28,727 nucleotides of DNA, taken from assembly GCA_035254305.1 (NCBI GenBank), contig DATFAS010000053.1, positions 1 through 28,727 on the forward strand, written 5' to 3'. The position numbers and the translations under genes are program-made. Every line of letters begins with the position of its first letter. Positions within the stretch are counted from its first letter, which is position 1. The notes under the pieces are model-generated. The model was not told where the DNA came from, did not search any database, and worked only from the letters and a program-made list of their open reading frames with translations. Source of the stretch: DATFAS01 sp035254305 (GTDB taxonomy: Bacteria; Bacillota; Bacilli; Aneurinibacillales; RAOX-1). Shown piece after piece: positions 1 to 8,019 of the stretch.

Positions 1-52
1 AAATTAAGCAATATATGACCTACCACAACCACTATAGATATCAATGGAATCG

Positions 53-87
53 AAAAAAGATGACCCCTGTTCAATACAGAGATCATC
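53..87 (-). terminator. Strong hairpin with T-run, rho-independent terminator or attenuator
   Basis: Read on the minus strand, a 12-bp stem (all positions pair, three as G-T wobbles) with loop ATTGA is followed by six T. This is the classic intrinsic terminator shape. It lies about 180 nt beyond the broken threonine aldolase gene and just before the window edge. It could terminate read-through, act as an attenuator for a gene beyond the edge, or be the end of an old mobile element. The sequence cannot separate these. Confidence 0.55.
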
Positions 88-228
88 TCCTTAAGGCTGC
101 CTAGACTTTTTTAAAATGTCCTTTACAAAGGGTACACTTTAAAATTCGGTGGTTTTTCTATTTTTTTCACTTATACTCAGCAGCACTCGGTCCCTCTACT
201 CCTTAATAACGCTACTGATTAATTCTCT

Positions 229-260
229 TTTAGAAATAGAAAAACCTGCACAGTGGCAGG
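229..260 (-). terminator. Rho-independent terminator after the threonine aldolase remnant
   Basis: On the minus strand a short stem (CCTGC pairing with GCAGG, six-base loop) is followed directly by a T-rich tail, TTTTTCTATTT. It starts 7 nt after the stop codon of the threonine aldolase reading frame. It is probably the original terminator of that transcript. The stem is only 5 bp. Confidence 0.5.
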
Positions 261-267
261 CAATCTC

Positions 268-701
268 TTACTTTATGATTCTTTCCCGAATTTCTTTAAT
301 AGCCTTCTGTACCATTTCACTAGTCACCTCTCGGTGAGTCACAAAGCGGAACACTCCATCATCAAATGGATTTGCCATGATCCCCGCATCTACTAAAAGT
401 TCAGAGAATTCCTCATTACTCAATCTGAAGCAGCACCCCCCTCATAGAGAAAAATATGAGATTCTGCTTCCATTATAACCTCATCACCAGCATGACAATG
501 AGTTAATATTGCCACCTGATTGCCTTGTGTACCACTTGTTACTAGTAAGGCAGCTTCCTTCCCTAGGATCCTCGCGGCTAGCTCTTCTAGTTGGTTAACG
601 GTTGGGTCTTCCCCATACACATCATCACCGACTAGCGCATCCTTCATAGCCTGCCTCATTTCTTCTGTCGGTCTGGTTACTGTGTCACTGCGAAAATCCA
701 T
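268..701 (-). pseudogene. ltaE: Low-specificity L-threonine aldolase, internally deleted and frameshifted
   Basis: The first 93 codons, starting with MDFRSDTVTRPTEEM, match the N-terminus of PLP-dependent threonine aldolases (threonine to glycine plus acetaldehyde), including the TSGTQGNQ segment. The frame stops at about 420 just after AESHIFLYEGG. In a different frame the family's C-terminus follows at once (NEEFSELLVDAGIMANPF, then RFVTHREVT) and ends at 268. The enzyme is normally about 340 residues, so roughly 190-200 residues are missing, including the region where the PLP-binding lysine belongs. The protein cannot be active. The start (ATG at 701) keeps a good GGGGAGGA ribosome binding site, and a terminator follows. 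The upstream membrane protein gene ends 16 nt before the start, so the two were probably cotranscribed. Sequencing or assembly error cannot explain so large a loss unless it is a misassembly. Confidence 0.85.
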
Positions 702-717
702 GTTGTCCTCCCCTTGC

Positions 718-1482
718 TTAATGGGTTGATTTTGATACATCTTTATAGTTGGGATGTTGCTCTATAATCATCAGCATATTTTCCATCCATAGCTTCACGC
801 CTGTCAATTTCTCCAGATCCTCTCTATTATAAGACGAGGTATGGACATAAGGCTGTGCCTCATCTGCCATTTCTTCTAACAAGATATCAAACTGATTCCA
901 TCTCATCATTTGAAGGATTTCAGAGTCCTTGTCCATAATATCTCGAATAAGATGGTACATGTACAGAATCCCTCTAAGAAGTTCAAATATCTGACGACGA
1001 TTTTCTAAAAACATAGCCGTATTATAAATTTTATTATTAAATTTAATAGTTGAAAAGTAAAAACAAAAATGTCCAATTGTAAAAATGAGGGATCCTAGTG
1101 TAATGGCTATTCCAAGCTGGTAGTATGCTGTTCGCATCTCCTCAGAAGACATTAACCATAAAGCAAAATGATAGAGCAGAGAAACTACCCAAGAAGTAAT
1201 AATATAATACTTTACTTTAACTGCCTTCTCATCCTGAAAGTGATAGCTTTTGGTGGAGATATAGGTAAAAGCCAGCAGGTAAAGATCTAGGAATAAAATC
1301 GCACAGAAGAATAGGCTAATTTCCATGGATTGAAGAAATGGTTTGTTTATAGGAATTGAGACGTAACGGATAAACGAATAAAAAATTGCTGCAAACAGAA
1401 CAAGACATCCAAACCAATAAAGTAATTCGGGTGTTCTTTTCTTCTTCATTTTGTGTTTCTCGACCCGAGACATAATTTCCAA
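718..1482 (-). CDS. Hypothetical four-helix membrane protein
   Basis: I do not recognise this family. The 254-residue product has a basic N-terminus (KMKKKR) and four hydrophobic segments at about 20-43, 50-76, 90-111 and 121-146. A soluble, mostly helical tail of about 105 residues follows, rich in Met, Leu and acidic residues and likely cytoplasmic. No catalytic motif stands out. The TTG start at 1482 has GGGGTG about 6 nt upstream. An ATG at 1473 (MSRVEKH) or 1449 (MKKKRTPE) is possible. It lies 16 nt upstream of the broken threonine aldolase gene, apparently in one transcript, and is divergent from the rRNA methyltransferase gene. It may have outlived its operon partner. Confidence 0.7.
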   Translation of the reverse strand: MEIMSRVEKHKMKKKRTPELLYWFGCLVLFAAIFYSFIRYVSIPINKPFLQSMEISLFFCAILFLDLYLLAFTYISTKSYHFQDEKAVKVKYYIITSWVVSLLYHFALWLMSSEEMRTAYYQLGIAITLGSLIFTIGHFCFYFSTIKFNNKIYNTAMFLENRRQIFELLRGILYMYHLIRDIMDKDSEILQMMRWNQFDILLEEMADEAQPYVHTSSYNREDLEKLTGVKLWMENMLMIIEQHPNYKDVSKSTH

Positions 1483-1633
1483 CTACTTCACCCCACTTTC
1501 TCCCTATAAACCGTATCATTTCTTCATTCTACTATATTTTTCAATATCTTTTGCACCATATTTATTTTGATACTTCTATGGTGCCCGTTTCAAGGGTAAA
1601 ATAATATCATTACTATTTTGAGGTGTAAATCTA

Positions 1634-3010
1634 GTGAATTCCATTCCTGAAAACTTTCATAAACGAATGAAGAACATGCTTGAAGACGAAGCTGAACCAT
1701 TTTTTCAAACCTATCAAACAAAATCTTACCAAGGTCTTAGAATCAATACATTAAAGACAAGTGTTAAGGAATTCTTACGTATCACTGATTTCGAGCTAGC
1801 CCCCATTCCGTGGTGCTCTGTAGGTTTCTATTACACAGAACAAGACAGACCTGGAAAACATCCTTACCATGCTGCTGGATTATACTATATCCAAGAGCCA
1901 AGTGCTATGTCTGTCGTGGAATACTTAGATGCTGCCCCAGGCGATACAATCCTCGATCTATGTGCTGCACCCGGTGGTAAGTCAACACAAATTGCAGCAC
2001 ATATGGAGGGGCAAGGACTTCTCATATCCAATGAAATAACAGCCTCCCGGGCTAAGGCTCTCTCAGAAAATATTGAACGGTTAGGTATCAAACATGCCAT
2101 CGTTACAAATGAATCACCCGAACGTTTAGCCAACCGATTCCCACAATTTTTCGATCGAATCTTAGTTGATGCCCCTTGTTCTGGAGAAGGGATGTTCCGA
2201 AAACTTGAGGAAGCCTGCAGAGATTGGTCTCTTGGCAAGGTTGAAGAGTGTGCCCTCATTCAGAAGGACATTCTAGATTCAGCTGCCGAAATGCTCAAAC
2301 CGGGCGGGACCATCGTTTATTCGACCTGTACGTTCTCCAAGGAAGAGAACGAAGAAAGAATCGCTTTTTTTCTGCAGAACCATCCTGAATTTCAACTTAT
2401 CGAAATTGACCACCAACATGGTATTGCACCAGGAAGACCTGAATGGGGTAGTGATCGAGCAGACTTATCTTACACCGCCAGGCTATGGCCCCACCGACTA
2501 GAAGGGGAAGGGCATTTTGCAGCAAAGCTTCAAAAACAATATGAGGATTCATTCTCTTCATCTGCTCGCCCATCCAAAGGGCCGAAGGTTGATAAAACCT
2601 CATGGCAACTGTTTGAAGCATTTTTCCAGGAAAATCTTACGATTCATAAATGGGATGGGAACTTTATCCTATTTGGTGAACAATTATATCTATTACCCCA
2701 AGGAGCTCCAAATATAGAGAAATTAAAGGTGCTTCGCCCGGGTTGGCATCTAGGAACCATCAAGAAGGGGCGTTTCGAACCTAGCCATTCTCTTGCACTG
2801 GGGATACACACTAACGATGTGAAGCAATCCATCTCCTTTTCAGCTAAGTCCCCCGAAATTGTACGGTATCTTAAAGGAGAATCTCTCTTAGTGGATGAAA
2901 AATACAAAGGATGGATCCTTGTCTGTGTAGATGGCTATTCACTAGGATGGGGCAAGGTTTCGAATGGCCAGCTGAAAAATCATTATCCCAAAGGATTGCG
3001 GTGGGTATAA
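1634..3010 (+). CDS. rsmF: RsmF/NOL1/NOP2/Sun-family rRNA (cytosine-5) methyltransferase
   Basis: A cytosolic SAM-dependent enzyme that makes 5-methylcytosine in RNA, most likely 16S rRNA. The SAM-binding motif I is DLCAAPGGKS (108-117). Motif IV, VDAPCSGEGMF (178-188), carries one conserved cysteine (Cys182). Motif VI, STCTF (230-234), carries the second (Cys232). Both cysteines of the two-cysteine RNA m5C mechanism are present. Residues about 330-458 look like the PUA-like C-terminal domain of RsmF-type proteins, and the length (458) is normal for the group. The GTG start is set by GAGGTG 8 nt upstream. The exact rRNA position modified cannot be deduced. The gene is single and convergent with the DEAD-box helicase gene. 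A repeat copy begins 2 nt after its stop. Confidence 0.9.
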   Translation: MNSIPENFHKRMKNMLEDEAEPFFQTYQTKSYQGLRINTLKTSVKEFLRITDFELAPIPWCSVGFYYTEQDRPGKHPYHAAGLYYIQEPSAMSVVEYLDAAPGDTILDLCAAPGGKSTQIAAHMEGQGLLISNEITASRAKALSENIERLGIKHAIVTNESPERLANRFPQFFDRILVDAPCSGEGMFRKLEEACRDWSLGKVEECALIQKDILDSAAEMLKPGGTIVYSTCTFSKEENEERIAFFLQNHPEFQLIEIDHQHGIAPGRPEWGSDRADLSYTARLWPHRLEGEGHFAAKLQKQYEDSFSSSARPSKGPKVDKTSWQLFEAFFQENLTIHKWDGNFILFGEQLYLLPQGAPNIEKLKVLRPGWHLGTIKKGRFEPSHSLALGIHTNDVKQSISFSAKSPEIVRYLKGESLLVDEKYKGWILVCVDGYSLGWGKVSNGQLKNHYPKGLRWV

Positions 3011-3012
3011 AG

Positions 3013-3076
3013 AAAACTTGGCTGGTGCCAATCCTTTAGGCAGATACGGAAAGCAATACTTTCCTATCCGCTAAAA
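3013..3076 (+). repeat. Interspersed structured repeat, copy A (internally shortened)
   Basis: A 64-bp copy of an element also found at 16862-16949 and 19325-19424. It keeps both ends (AAAACTTGGCTGG and TCCTATCCGCTAAAA) but lacks about 40 internal bases. It begins 2 nt after the rsmF stop codon, in the same orientation as rsmF, in a convergent gap. It still folds: a TTGGC/GCCAA hairpin, a CCT/AGG mini-hairpin, and a 3' stem built on GGAAAG/CTTTCC, where copy C has GGAATT/AATTCC. Confidence 0.8.
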
Positions 3077-3110
3077 CAAAAAGTGGAGCTTTAGCTCCAC
3101 TTTTTATTTC
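3077..3110. terminator. Bidirectional rho-independent terminator
   Basis: A perfect stem, AAAGTGGAGC with GCTCCACTTT and loop TTTA, has an A-run before it and a T-run after it, so it works on both strands. It sits between rsmF and the DEAD-box helicase gene. The helicase stop codon (3104-3106) lies in its tail. Confidence 0.9.
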
Positions 3111-4534
3111 GTAGTTTTTGCTTCCTTCATTTTTTTCGATCGAATTTGGCGATTAACCGCTTGCTGGACTCGTTTTCTTTTTTCTCTTTGATCCATTCTC
3201 TCAGCTTCAACAGCTGCCTTTTTCTTATAGCCTGGTTTTACCTTTTTATTATTTTTTGGCTTCTCTATTTTTGTATTCTCTGCTTTTGTCTTCTCCACTT
3301 CATTCCTACGCACAGGTCTTGCTTGATCATCCGCAGTCACCTTTTTAAATGGCTTTGGCCTGTCCGTCCGCTTGTGAGCCTTTTCCGACCGCCGGGACTT
3401 CGGTGCTTCAATCTTCCCTAGTTTGCCAGTTAATATCTTTTCCTCAATCTTCTGCTTAATCGCCTTTTCAATTTTAATCATGATCGTCTTTTGTCTTGGA
3501 GAAACGAATGTAATGGCCGTTCCTTCATGGCCAGCTCTTCCCGTCCTTCCAACACGATGAATATAACTCTCTGGGTCAGAAGGCAAATCATAATTAAAGA
3601 CATGTGTTACCCCTTCGACATCTACACCACGAGCTGCAATGTCTGTACAGACGAGAAACTGGAATTTCACCTTACGAAATTGATCCATCAACTGCTCTCT
3701 TTTATTCTGCGAAAGTCCTCCATGGAGTGCCCTGGCCTCTAGGCCCAGCAATTGTAGCTGCTCCGTAAGGTACTCCACACGATCTTGTGTATTGACAAAA
3801 ATAATAGCAAGATACGGATTTAATTCAGTCAATAAATTCTTAAGGGCATCCATTTTATCGCTTTGGTTGACCACATAATAATATTGACTAGTATTTTGTG
3901 CTGTTGCCTGCTTCATCTCTACCTTAATATGTGGCGGTTGGAACATGAAACGATGGGCTAACAACCTCACTTGATCATTGAAGGTTGCAGAGAAAAGTAA
4001 GACCTGCTTCTTAGTCGCTGTATGACTAAAAATTTCCTCCACATCTTCAAGAAAGCCCATCTCAAGCATCTTATCTGCTTCATCAAGAACAAGAGTCTTC
4101 AAATGGCCAAAATGCAAGGTTTGTCTACGCAAGTGATCTAGTATCCGTCCTGGTGTACCTACAACAATATGGATGCGATCTTTCAGCTTATTCATCTGTG
4201 CTTGAATATCTCGTCCACCATGTAGGGAGAGCACGGAAATTCCTAGTTGTTTCCCTAGATCCTCCACATCTTCAGCGATTTGAATAGCTAATTCTCTCGT
4301 CGGGGTCATAATGAGTCCCTGAATGGAACGGCTATTCGTGTCAATCTTTTGTAGCATAGGTATAACGAAAGCGGCTGTTTTGCCGGTTCCAGTTTGAGCT
4401 TGCCCAATGAGATCCTTTCCCTCTAATGCTAGGGGAATCGTTTTCTCCTGAATAGGTGTTGGCTCCGTATAATAAAGGTCTGCAATTCCTTGTAGAATTT
4501 CTTTCTTCAGACCAAATTTCGCAAATCCTGTCAT
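3104..4534 (-). CDS. DEAD-box ATP-dependent RNA helicase, CshA-like
   Basis: An RNA helicase acting on structured RNA in ribosome assembly, mRNA decay or cold adaptation. All core motifs are visible in order: motif I AQTGTGKTA (46-54), PTREL (78-82), TPGR (127-130), DEAD (151-154), SAT (182-184), ARGVD (301-305) and HRVGRTGRAG (326-335). Two RecA-like domains are followed by a tail of about 110 residues (about 365-476) very rich in Lys and Arg, a likely RNA-binding extension. Length (476) and layout resemble Bacillus CshA, but CshB or DeaD types cannot be excluded, so no symbol is given. The start is clear, with AAGGAG 8-9 nt upstream. It is transcribed on its own, with terminators on both sides. 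Confidence 0.92.
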   Translation of the reverse strand: MTGFAKFGLKKEILQGIADLYYTEPTPIQEKTIPLALEGKDLIGQAQTGTGKTAAFVIPMLQKIDTNSRSIQGLIMTPTRELAIQIAEDVEDLGKQLGISVLSLHGGRDIQAQMNKLKDRIHIVVGTPGRILDHLRRQTLHFGHLKTLVLDEADKMLEMGFLEDVEEIFSHTATKKQVLLFSATFNDQVRLLAHRFMFQPPHIKVEMKQATAQNTSQYYYVVNQSDKMDALKNLLTELNPYLAIIFVNTQDRVEYLTEQLQLLGLEARALHGGLSQNKREQLMDQFRKVKFQFLVCTDIAARGVDVEGVTHVFNYDLPSDPESYIHRVGRTGRAGHEGTAITFVSPRQKTIMIKIEKAIKQKIEEKILTGKLGKIEAPKSRRSEKAHKRTDRPKPFKKVTADDQARPVRRNEVEKTKAENTKIEKPKNNKKVKPGYKKKAAVEAERMDQREKRKRVQQAVNRQIRSKKMKEAKTTK

Positions 4535-4569
4535 GGATTAGCTCCTTTCCATCTTTCCATCATTTACTC

Positions 4570-4599
4570 ATTCTATTCTACCGTATTTAGGAAAAGCAA
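4570..4599 (-). promoter_or_regulatory. Possible sigma-A promoter of the DEAD-box helicase gene
   Basis: On the minus strand TTGCTT (4599-4594) and TAGAAT (4575-4570) are separated by 18 bp, 36 nt before the helicase ATG. This is a fair but not strong sigma-A match. A second TAGAAT overlaps just upstream. Confidence 0.35.
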
Positions 4600-4647
4600 A
4601 TCATTTATTATCGTAACCTTTTTTTGATAAACCAATTACTCATTCAA

Positions 4648-4683
4648 AATAAAAGAGAATAGCCCATCTGATATGGACTATTC
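4648..4683 (-). terminator. Terminator of the citramalate synthase gene
   Basis: On the minus strand a GAATAG/CTATTC stem extended by CCAT/ATGG is followed by CTCTTTTATTTT. It lies 18 nt after the citramalate synthase stop codon. Confidence 0.75.
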
Positions 4684-4700
4684 CCCTATAAATAACAAGA

Positions 4701-6320
4701 TTAATGGTTGATGATTCCTACTGGTTCATCGTTATTTGGAACGATTTCTGGCTTCTTCGCATCCATTAATAAATAACAAATACTATCACATAGAGCCTGC
4801 CAGCTAGCTTCAATAATATTAGCGGATACGCCCACTGTATTCCACTGTTTCTCTCCATCAGACGATTCGATTAACACCCTAACCTTCGCTGCCGTAGCGC
4901 CACCCTCATCAAGAACACGAACCTTATAATCGGAGAGGTGCATCCCTTTAATTGGAGGATAATAAGTTTCTAGCGCCTTGCGAAGGGCATTATCCAATGC
5001 GTTAACAGGTCCATTGCCCTCTGCAGCCGTATGAACAATTTCATCTAAAACTCTCAGCTTCACAATCGCTTCTGTCTTAATTGCCGAATCTGCTGACTTC
5101 TCTACAAATAATTTAAACGAGTCTAGTGTAAACAATTCTTCAATCTCACCTAGTCCGTCTCTCACCAACAATTCAAAGGAAGCATCGGCACCTTCATACT
5201 GATACCCCTCATGCTCCTTTTCCTTAATTTTCTGAATTATATTCTTTGCAATTGGGTTAGATTTCTCCAAATCAATATTAAGCTCCTGTGCCTTAAACAG
5301 AAGATTGCTCTGTCCTGATAGCTCGGAAACAAGAACCCGGCGTTGATTACCCACTTGTTCTGGTTCTAGATGCTCATAAGTATCTGGTGACTTCAGAATT
5401 GCACTGACATGCATTCCACCCTTATGGGCAAACGCGCTAATCCCAACGAATGGTTGAGCATTAGGTAGTGCTACATTGGCGATTTCATGAACATATCGTG
5501 ATACAGAGGTCAGACTCTTCAATTGAACATCCTCAACACAATGATACTTCAATTTCAATTGAAGATTCGGAATAATCGAAATAAGATTAGCGTTTCCGCA
5601 ACGTTCTCCGTACCCATTTACCGTTCCTTGTACCTGACGAGCACCAGCTCTTACCGCTGCGATGGAATTCGCTACCGCACATTCAGAATCATTATGACAA
5701 TGAACGCCAATGGGTGTTTGGATCGATCGCTTCACTTTTGTGACGATTTCCTCAACTTCATGTGGGAGAGTTCCACCATTCGTATCACATAATACGATCC
5801 AATCTGCTCCGCCCTCTTCTGCTTTTTCTAATGCTGATATCGCATATTCAGGGTTACGCTTATATCCATCAAAAAAATGCTCGGCATCAAAGATTACTTC
5901 GATTCCGTTCGATTTTAAGAAGCTCACCGAATCATTAATCATCGTCAGATTCTCTTCAAGGGTTGTTTTTAAGGCATGTGTTACATGGAAATCCCATGTT
6001 TTCCCGAATATCGTAGCAACTTCCACTCCACTTTCAAGAAGCTTCTGTAAATTTTCATCCTGATCCGCACGTATTCCTTGCCTACGTGTACTACCAAAGG
6101 CAGTAATTTTGGCATGGTTTAGTTTCAATTCCTTCACTCTTAGGAAGAACTCCATGTCCTTCGGGTTACTCCCAGGCCATCCTCCCTCTATATAATGAAC
6201 ACCAAACTGATCCAAACGAACCGCTATCTTTAACTTATCTTCCACAGATAAACTAATACCTTCCCCTTGGGTTCCATCCCTTAAGGTTGTGTCATAGATT
6301 AACACACGATCCAAGTTCAT
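4701..6320 (-). CDS. cimA: (R)-citramalate synthase
   Basis: Condenses pyruvate and acetyl-CoA to (R)-citramalate, a threonine-independent route to 2-oxobutyrate for isoleucine. The HMGL/isopropylmalate-synthase TIM barrel opens with DTTLRDGTQGEG (10-21). Metal ligands are the HCH pair (207-209), and NGYGERCGN is at 235-243. A LeuA-type dimerisation/allosteric domain covers about 395-520. The opening DTTLRDGTQGEGISLSVEDK and the 539-residue length fit the long CimA subgroup rather than LeuA or homocitrate synthase. Isoleucine feedback is usual for the family but cannot be read here. The start is ATG at 6320 with AGGAGGT only about 3-4 nt upstream, and no better start exists. No ilv or leu genes are adjacent, and it appears monocistronic. 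The divergent neighbour is the MgtC-family gene. Confidence 0.9.
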   Translation of the reverse strand: MNLDRVLIYDTTLRDGTQGEGISLSVEDKLKIAVRLDQFGVHYIEGGWPGSNPKDMEFFLRVKELKLNHAKITAFGSTRRQGIRADQDENLQKLLESGVEVATIFGKTWDFHVTHALKTTLEENLTMINDSVSFLKSNGIEVIFDAEHFFDGYKRNPEYAISALEKAEEGGADWIVLCDTNGGTLPHEVEEIVTKVKRSIQTPIGVHCHNDSECAVANSIAAVRAGARQVQGTVNGYGERCGNANLISIIPNLQLKLKYHCVEDVQLKSLTSVSRYVHEIANVALPNAQPFVGISAFAHKGGMHVSAILKSPDTYEHLEPEQVGNQRRVLVSELSGQSNLLFKAQELNIDLEKSNPIAKNIIQKIKEKEHEGYQYEGADASFELLVRDGLGEIEELFTLDSFKLFVEKSADSAIKTEAIVKLRVLDEIVHTAAEGNGPVNALDNALRKALETYYPPIKGMHLSDYKVRVLDEGGATAAKVRVLIESSDGEKQWNTVGVSANIIEASWQALCDSICYLLMDAKKPEIVPNNDEPVGIINH

Positions 6321-6501
6321 GTACCTCCTGTTCTCTCCTTCTCAATTCACTATTCAAACAATTATATATTTTGCATTCAAGTATAGCATAGGGATTCCTT
6401 TCCGAAAACCGATTTTTTCACCACTTGAACCAACTCGTAATATGCATAATATAAGAGTATGTTAAAATAGATCGATAGAAAGCTTGAAAGAAGGACACCT
6501 G

Positions 6502-7206
6502 ATGTTTACGACTCCAACCCTCGTTTTAATAAAATTAGCTGTATCCGTTTTCCTCGGCATGACGATTGGGCTTGAAAGAGAATTACGCAAGAAACCACTC
6601 GGTTTAAAAACATCCTTAGTTATCTGTGTAAGTAGTTGTCTTCTTACGATTGTTTCTATTAATTCCGCTAATCGATTTGCTGTTGCTGGAATTCATGTGA
6701 TGGACCCTATGCGTTTAGCAGCTCAAATTGTCTCAGGTGTTGGTTTTCTTGGTGCCGGTGTGATCCTACGTAAAAATAACGATGTCATTATGGGACTTAC
6801 TACAGCTGCCATGATTTGGGCTGCTTCTGGCCTTGGCATTGCAGCCGGTGCTGGTTTTTTTACCGAAGCCTTTATCGGCTTGTTCCTCATTATTGTAAGT
6901 GTAGAGTTACTACCTATTTTCCTTAAATTCATCGGTCCACAGACACTTAGAGAAAAGGAACTTCGCCTGGAGCTTTACATAAAAAAAGAAGATAACCGGA
7001 TCATCGAAGTCATGGATGAAATTAAGTCTAAAGGAATTAAGATCAAGAGTATTCGTATACGTGATATCACAAGAGAAGAAATAAAAGAGGCAACACATCG
7101 GGTACATCTCATCATTAACGTGAATGAAAAGAGATTCACAGCGGATGTCTATCACGAAATTAAGCAAGTCCATGGGATTGTTTCTGTGGAAATCGAAAAT
7201 CTATAA
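6502..7206 (+). CDS. MgtC/SapB-family membrane protein with C-terminal ACT-like domain
   Basis: The 234-residue product has four to five hydrophobic segments in its first 145 residues, with the family signatures GLERE (23-27), SGVGFLGAGVI and LTTAAMIWAASGLGIAAGAG. A basic soluble domain of about 85 residues follows, with an ACT-like beta-alpha-beta pattern. MgtC-family proteins are linked to magnesium limitation and membrane ATP synthase control in some bacteria; the role here is inferred. A TTG at 6484 extends the frame, but ATG at 6502 has GAAGGA about 7 nt upstream and is preferred. The next gene follows after about 28 nt with its own strong ribosome binding site, so the two probably form an operon. 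Confidence 0.85.
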   Translation: MFTTPTLVLIKLAVSVFLGMTIGLERELRKKPLGLKTSLVICVSSCLLTIVSINSANRFAVAGIHVMDPMRLAAQIVSGVGFLGAGVILRKNNDVIMGLTTAAMIWAASGLGIAAGAGFFTEAFIGLFLIIVSVELLPIFLKFIGPQTLREKELRLELYIKKEDNRIIEVMDEIKSKGIKIKSIRIRDITREEIKEATHRVHLIINVNEKRFTADVYHEIKQVHGIVSVEIENL

Positions 7207-7234
7207 TAGAAAGTTATGAAGGAGGAATGTGCCT

Positions 7235-7999
7235 TTGCTTCCAACCTACTATGGTACTCGTGAACAACTGTCGCATAAAGAAGCCTATGCCCTAAAAAAA
7301 TATTTAAAACGTCATTCCCTCCTCACTTATGAAAATTTTCTATTAGACCCAGCCTTGTTTACATGGGTGAATCTTGATTGCCATCATTGCCGGCAGGTTC
7401 ACCCCACTACCTGCTGTGAAGATGGACAACCCTATTCTATGTCCATCGAAGCAGAAGAATTATTGGCAACCCATGCAAAAGATATCATTCAATACTATCA
7501 TGAACCAAGTAGAATGAAGCAATTGGAACAAGTGGGGTTCCTAGAAATAACAGAACGGACCAATGGGATTAGCACCATTCGAAAATGTGACGGAAATTGC
7601 TTTTTCTATGTAGCAGATGACGCGAGTGGGTACTGTAGCATTCACCGCTATGCCGAACAACAACAACTCGATCATGGAAAAATTAAACCCTATAGCTGCA
7701 CCTTGTTTCCTCTTGATATTATCGAAATGGAAGGCTCTCTATTATTAACAGCACTAACCGAAGATACGATGAGTTTTTCTAGATGGGGAAAAGAATACAG
7801 TGAATATTTATGTGTGAATTTCGCCCTCCGTAAGACCAAGGGTTTGCCCGAAGACCACTTTCCCTTAGCAGGATATAAGCCTGCATGGCACTGGTCACGA
7901 GAGCTTCTCCTTCAAACATTTGGGGAAGCCCTCCTTACAGCTATAGAGAAGATGGAAGATCCTTCTCACCTCACCTATGAAGAAAGATTGCAGCCATAA
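7235..7999 (+). CDS. Cysteine-rich putative metal-cluster protein (YkgJ/DUF3109-like)
   Basis: The 254-residue soluble protein has eight cysteines in three groups: CHHC plus CC near 49-61, C-x3-C near 118-122, and single Cys at about 134 and 155 in the contexts GYCSIH and KPYSCTLFPLD. The order CxxC...CC, then C-x3-C, then GxC, then a YSCxLFPL block is typical of YkgJ-type putative zinc/iron-chelating proteins, and the length fits DUF3109. No enzymatic function can be assigned. GTG at 7229 would leave only 3 nt after AAGGAGG. TTG at 7235 (spacing 9) is the better start. It follows the MgtC-family gene in what looks like a two-gene operon ending at a terminator. Confidence 0.7.
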   Translation: MLPTYYGTREQLSHKEAYALKKYLKRHSLLTYENFLLDPALFTWVNLDCHHCRQVHPTTCCEDGQPYSMSIEAEELLATHAKDIIQYYHEPSRMKQLEQVGFLEITERTNGISTIRKCDGNCFFYVADDASGYCSIHRYAEQQQLDHGKIKPYSCTLFPLDIIEMEGSLLLTALTEDTMSFSRWGKEYSEYLCVNFALRKTKGLPEDHFPLAGYKPAWHWSRELLLQTFGEALLTAIEKMEDPSHLTYEERLQP

Positions 8000-8016
8000 A
8001 GCTGCAACCTTTCTTT
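7988..8016. terminator. Terminator between convergent genes
   Basis: TTGCAGC pairs perfectly with GCTGCAA around a six-base loop that contains part of the stop codon of the upstream + gene. The + side tail is CCTTTCTTT, and the minus side has TCTTTCTTC. It serves the cysteine-rich gene and possibly the facing acidic-protein gene. Confidence 0.75.
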
Positions 8017-8019
8017 ACC

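Noticed and set aside
53..150. A T-box or amino-acid riboswitch leader before the window edge
   Set aside because: The hairpin and T-run look right for an attenuator, but no T-box core sequence or other known riboswitch consensus could be found upstream of it.
149..337. 62-codon + frame over the end of the threonine aldolase remnant
   Set aside because: It has no ribosome binding site, overlaps the terminator and the opposite-strand remnant, and has low-complexity hydrophobic sequence.
1885..2259. 124-codon frame antisense to the rRNA methyltransferase gene
   Set aside because: It is a shadow of the conserved SAM-binding and catalytic motifs on the other strand.
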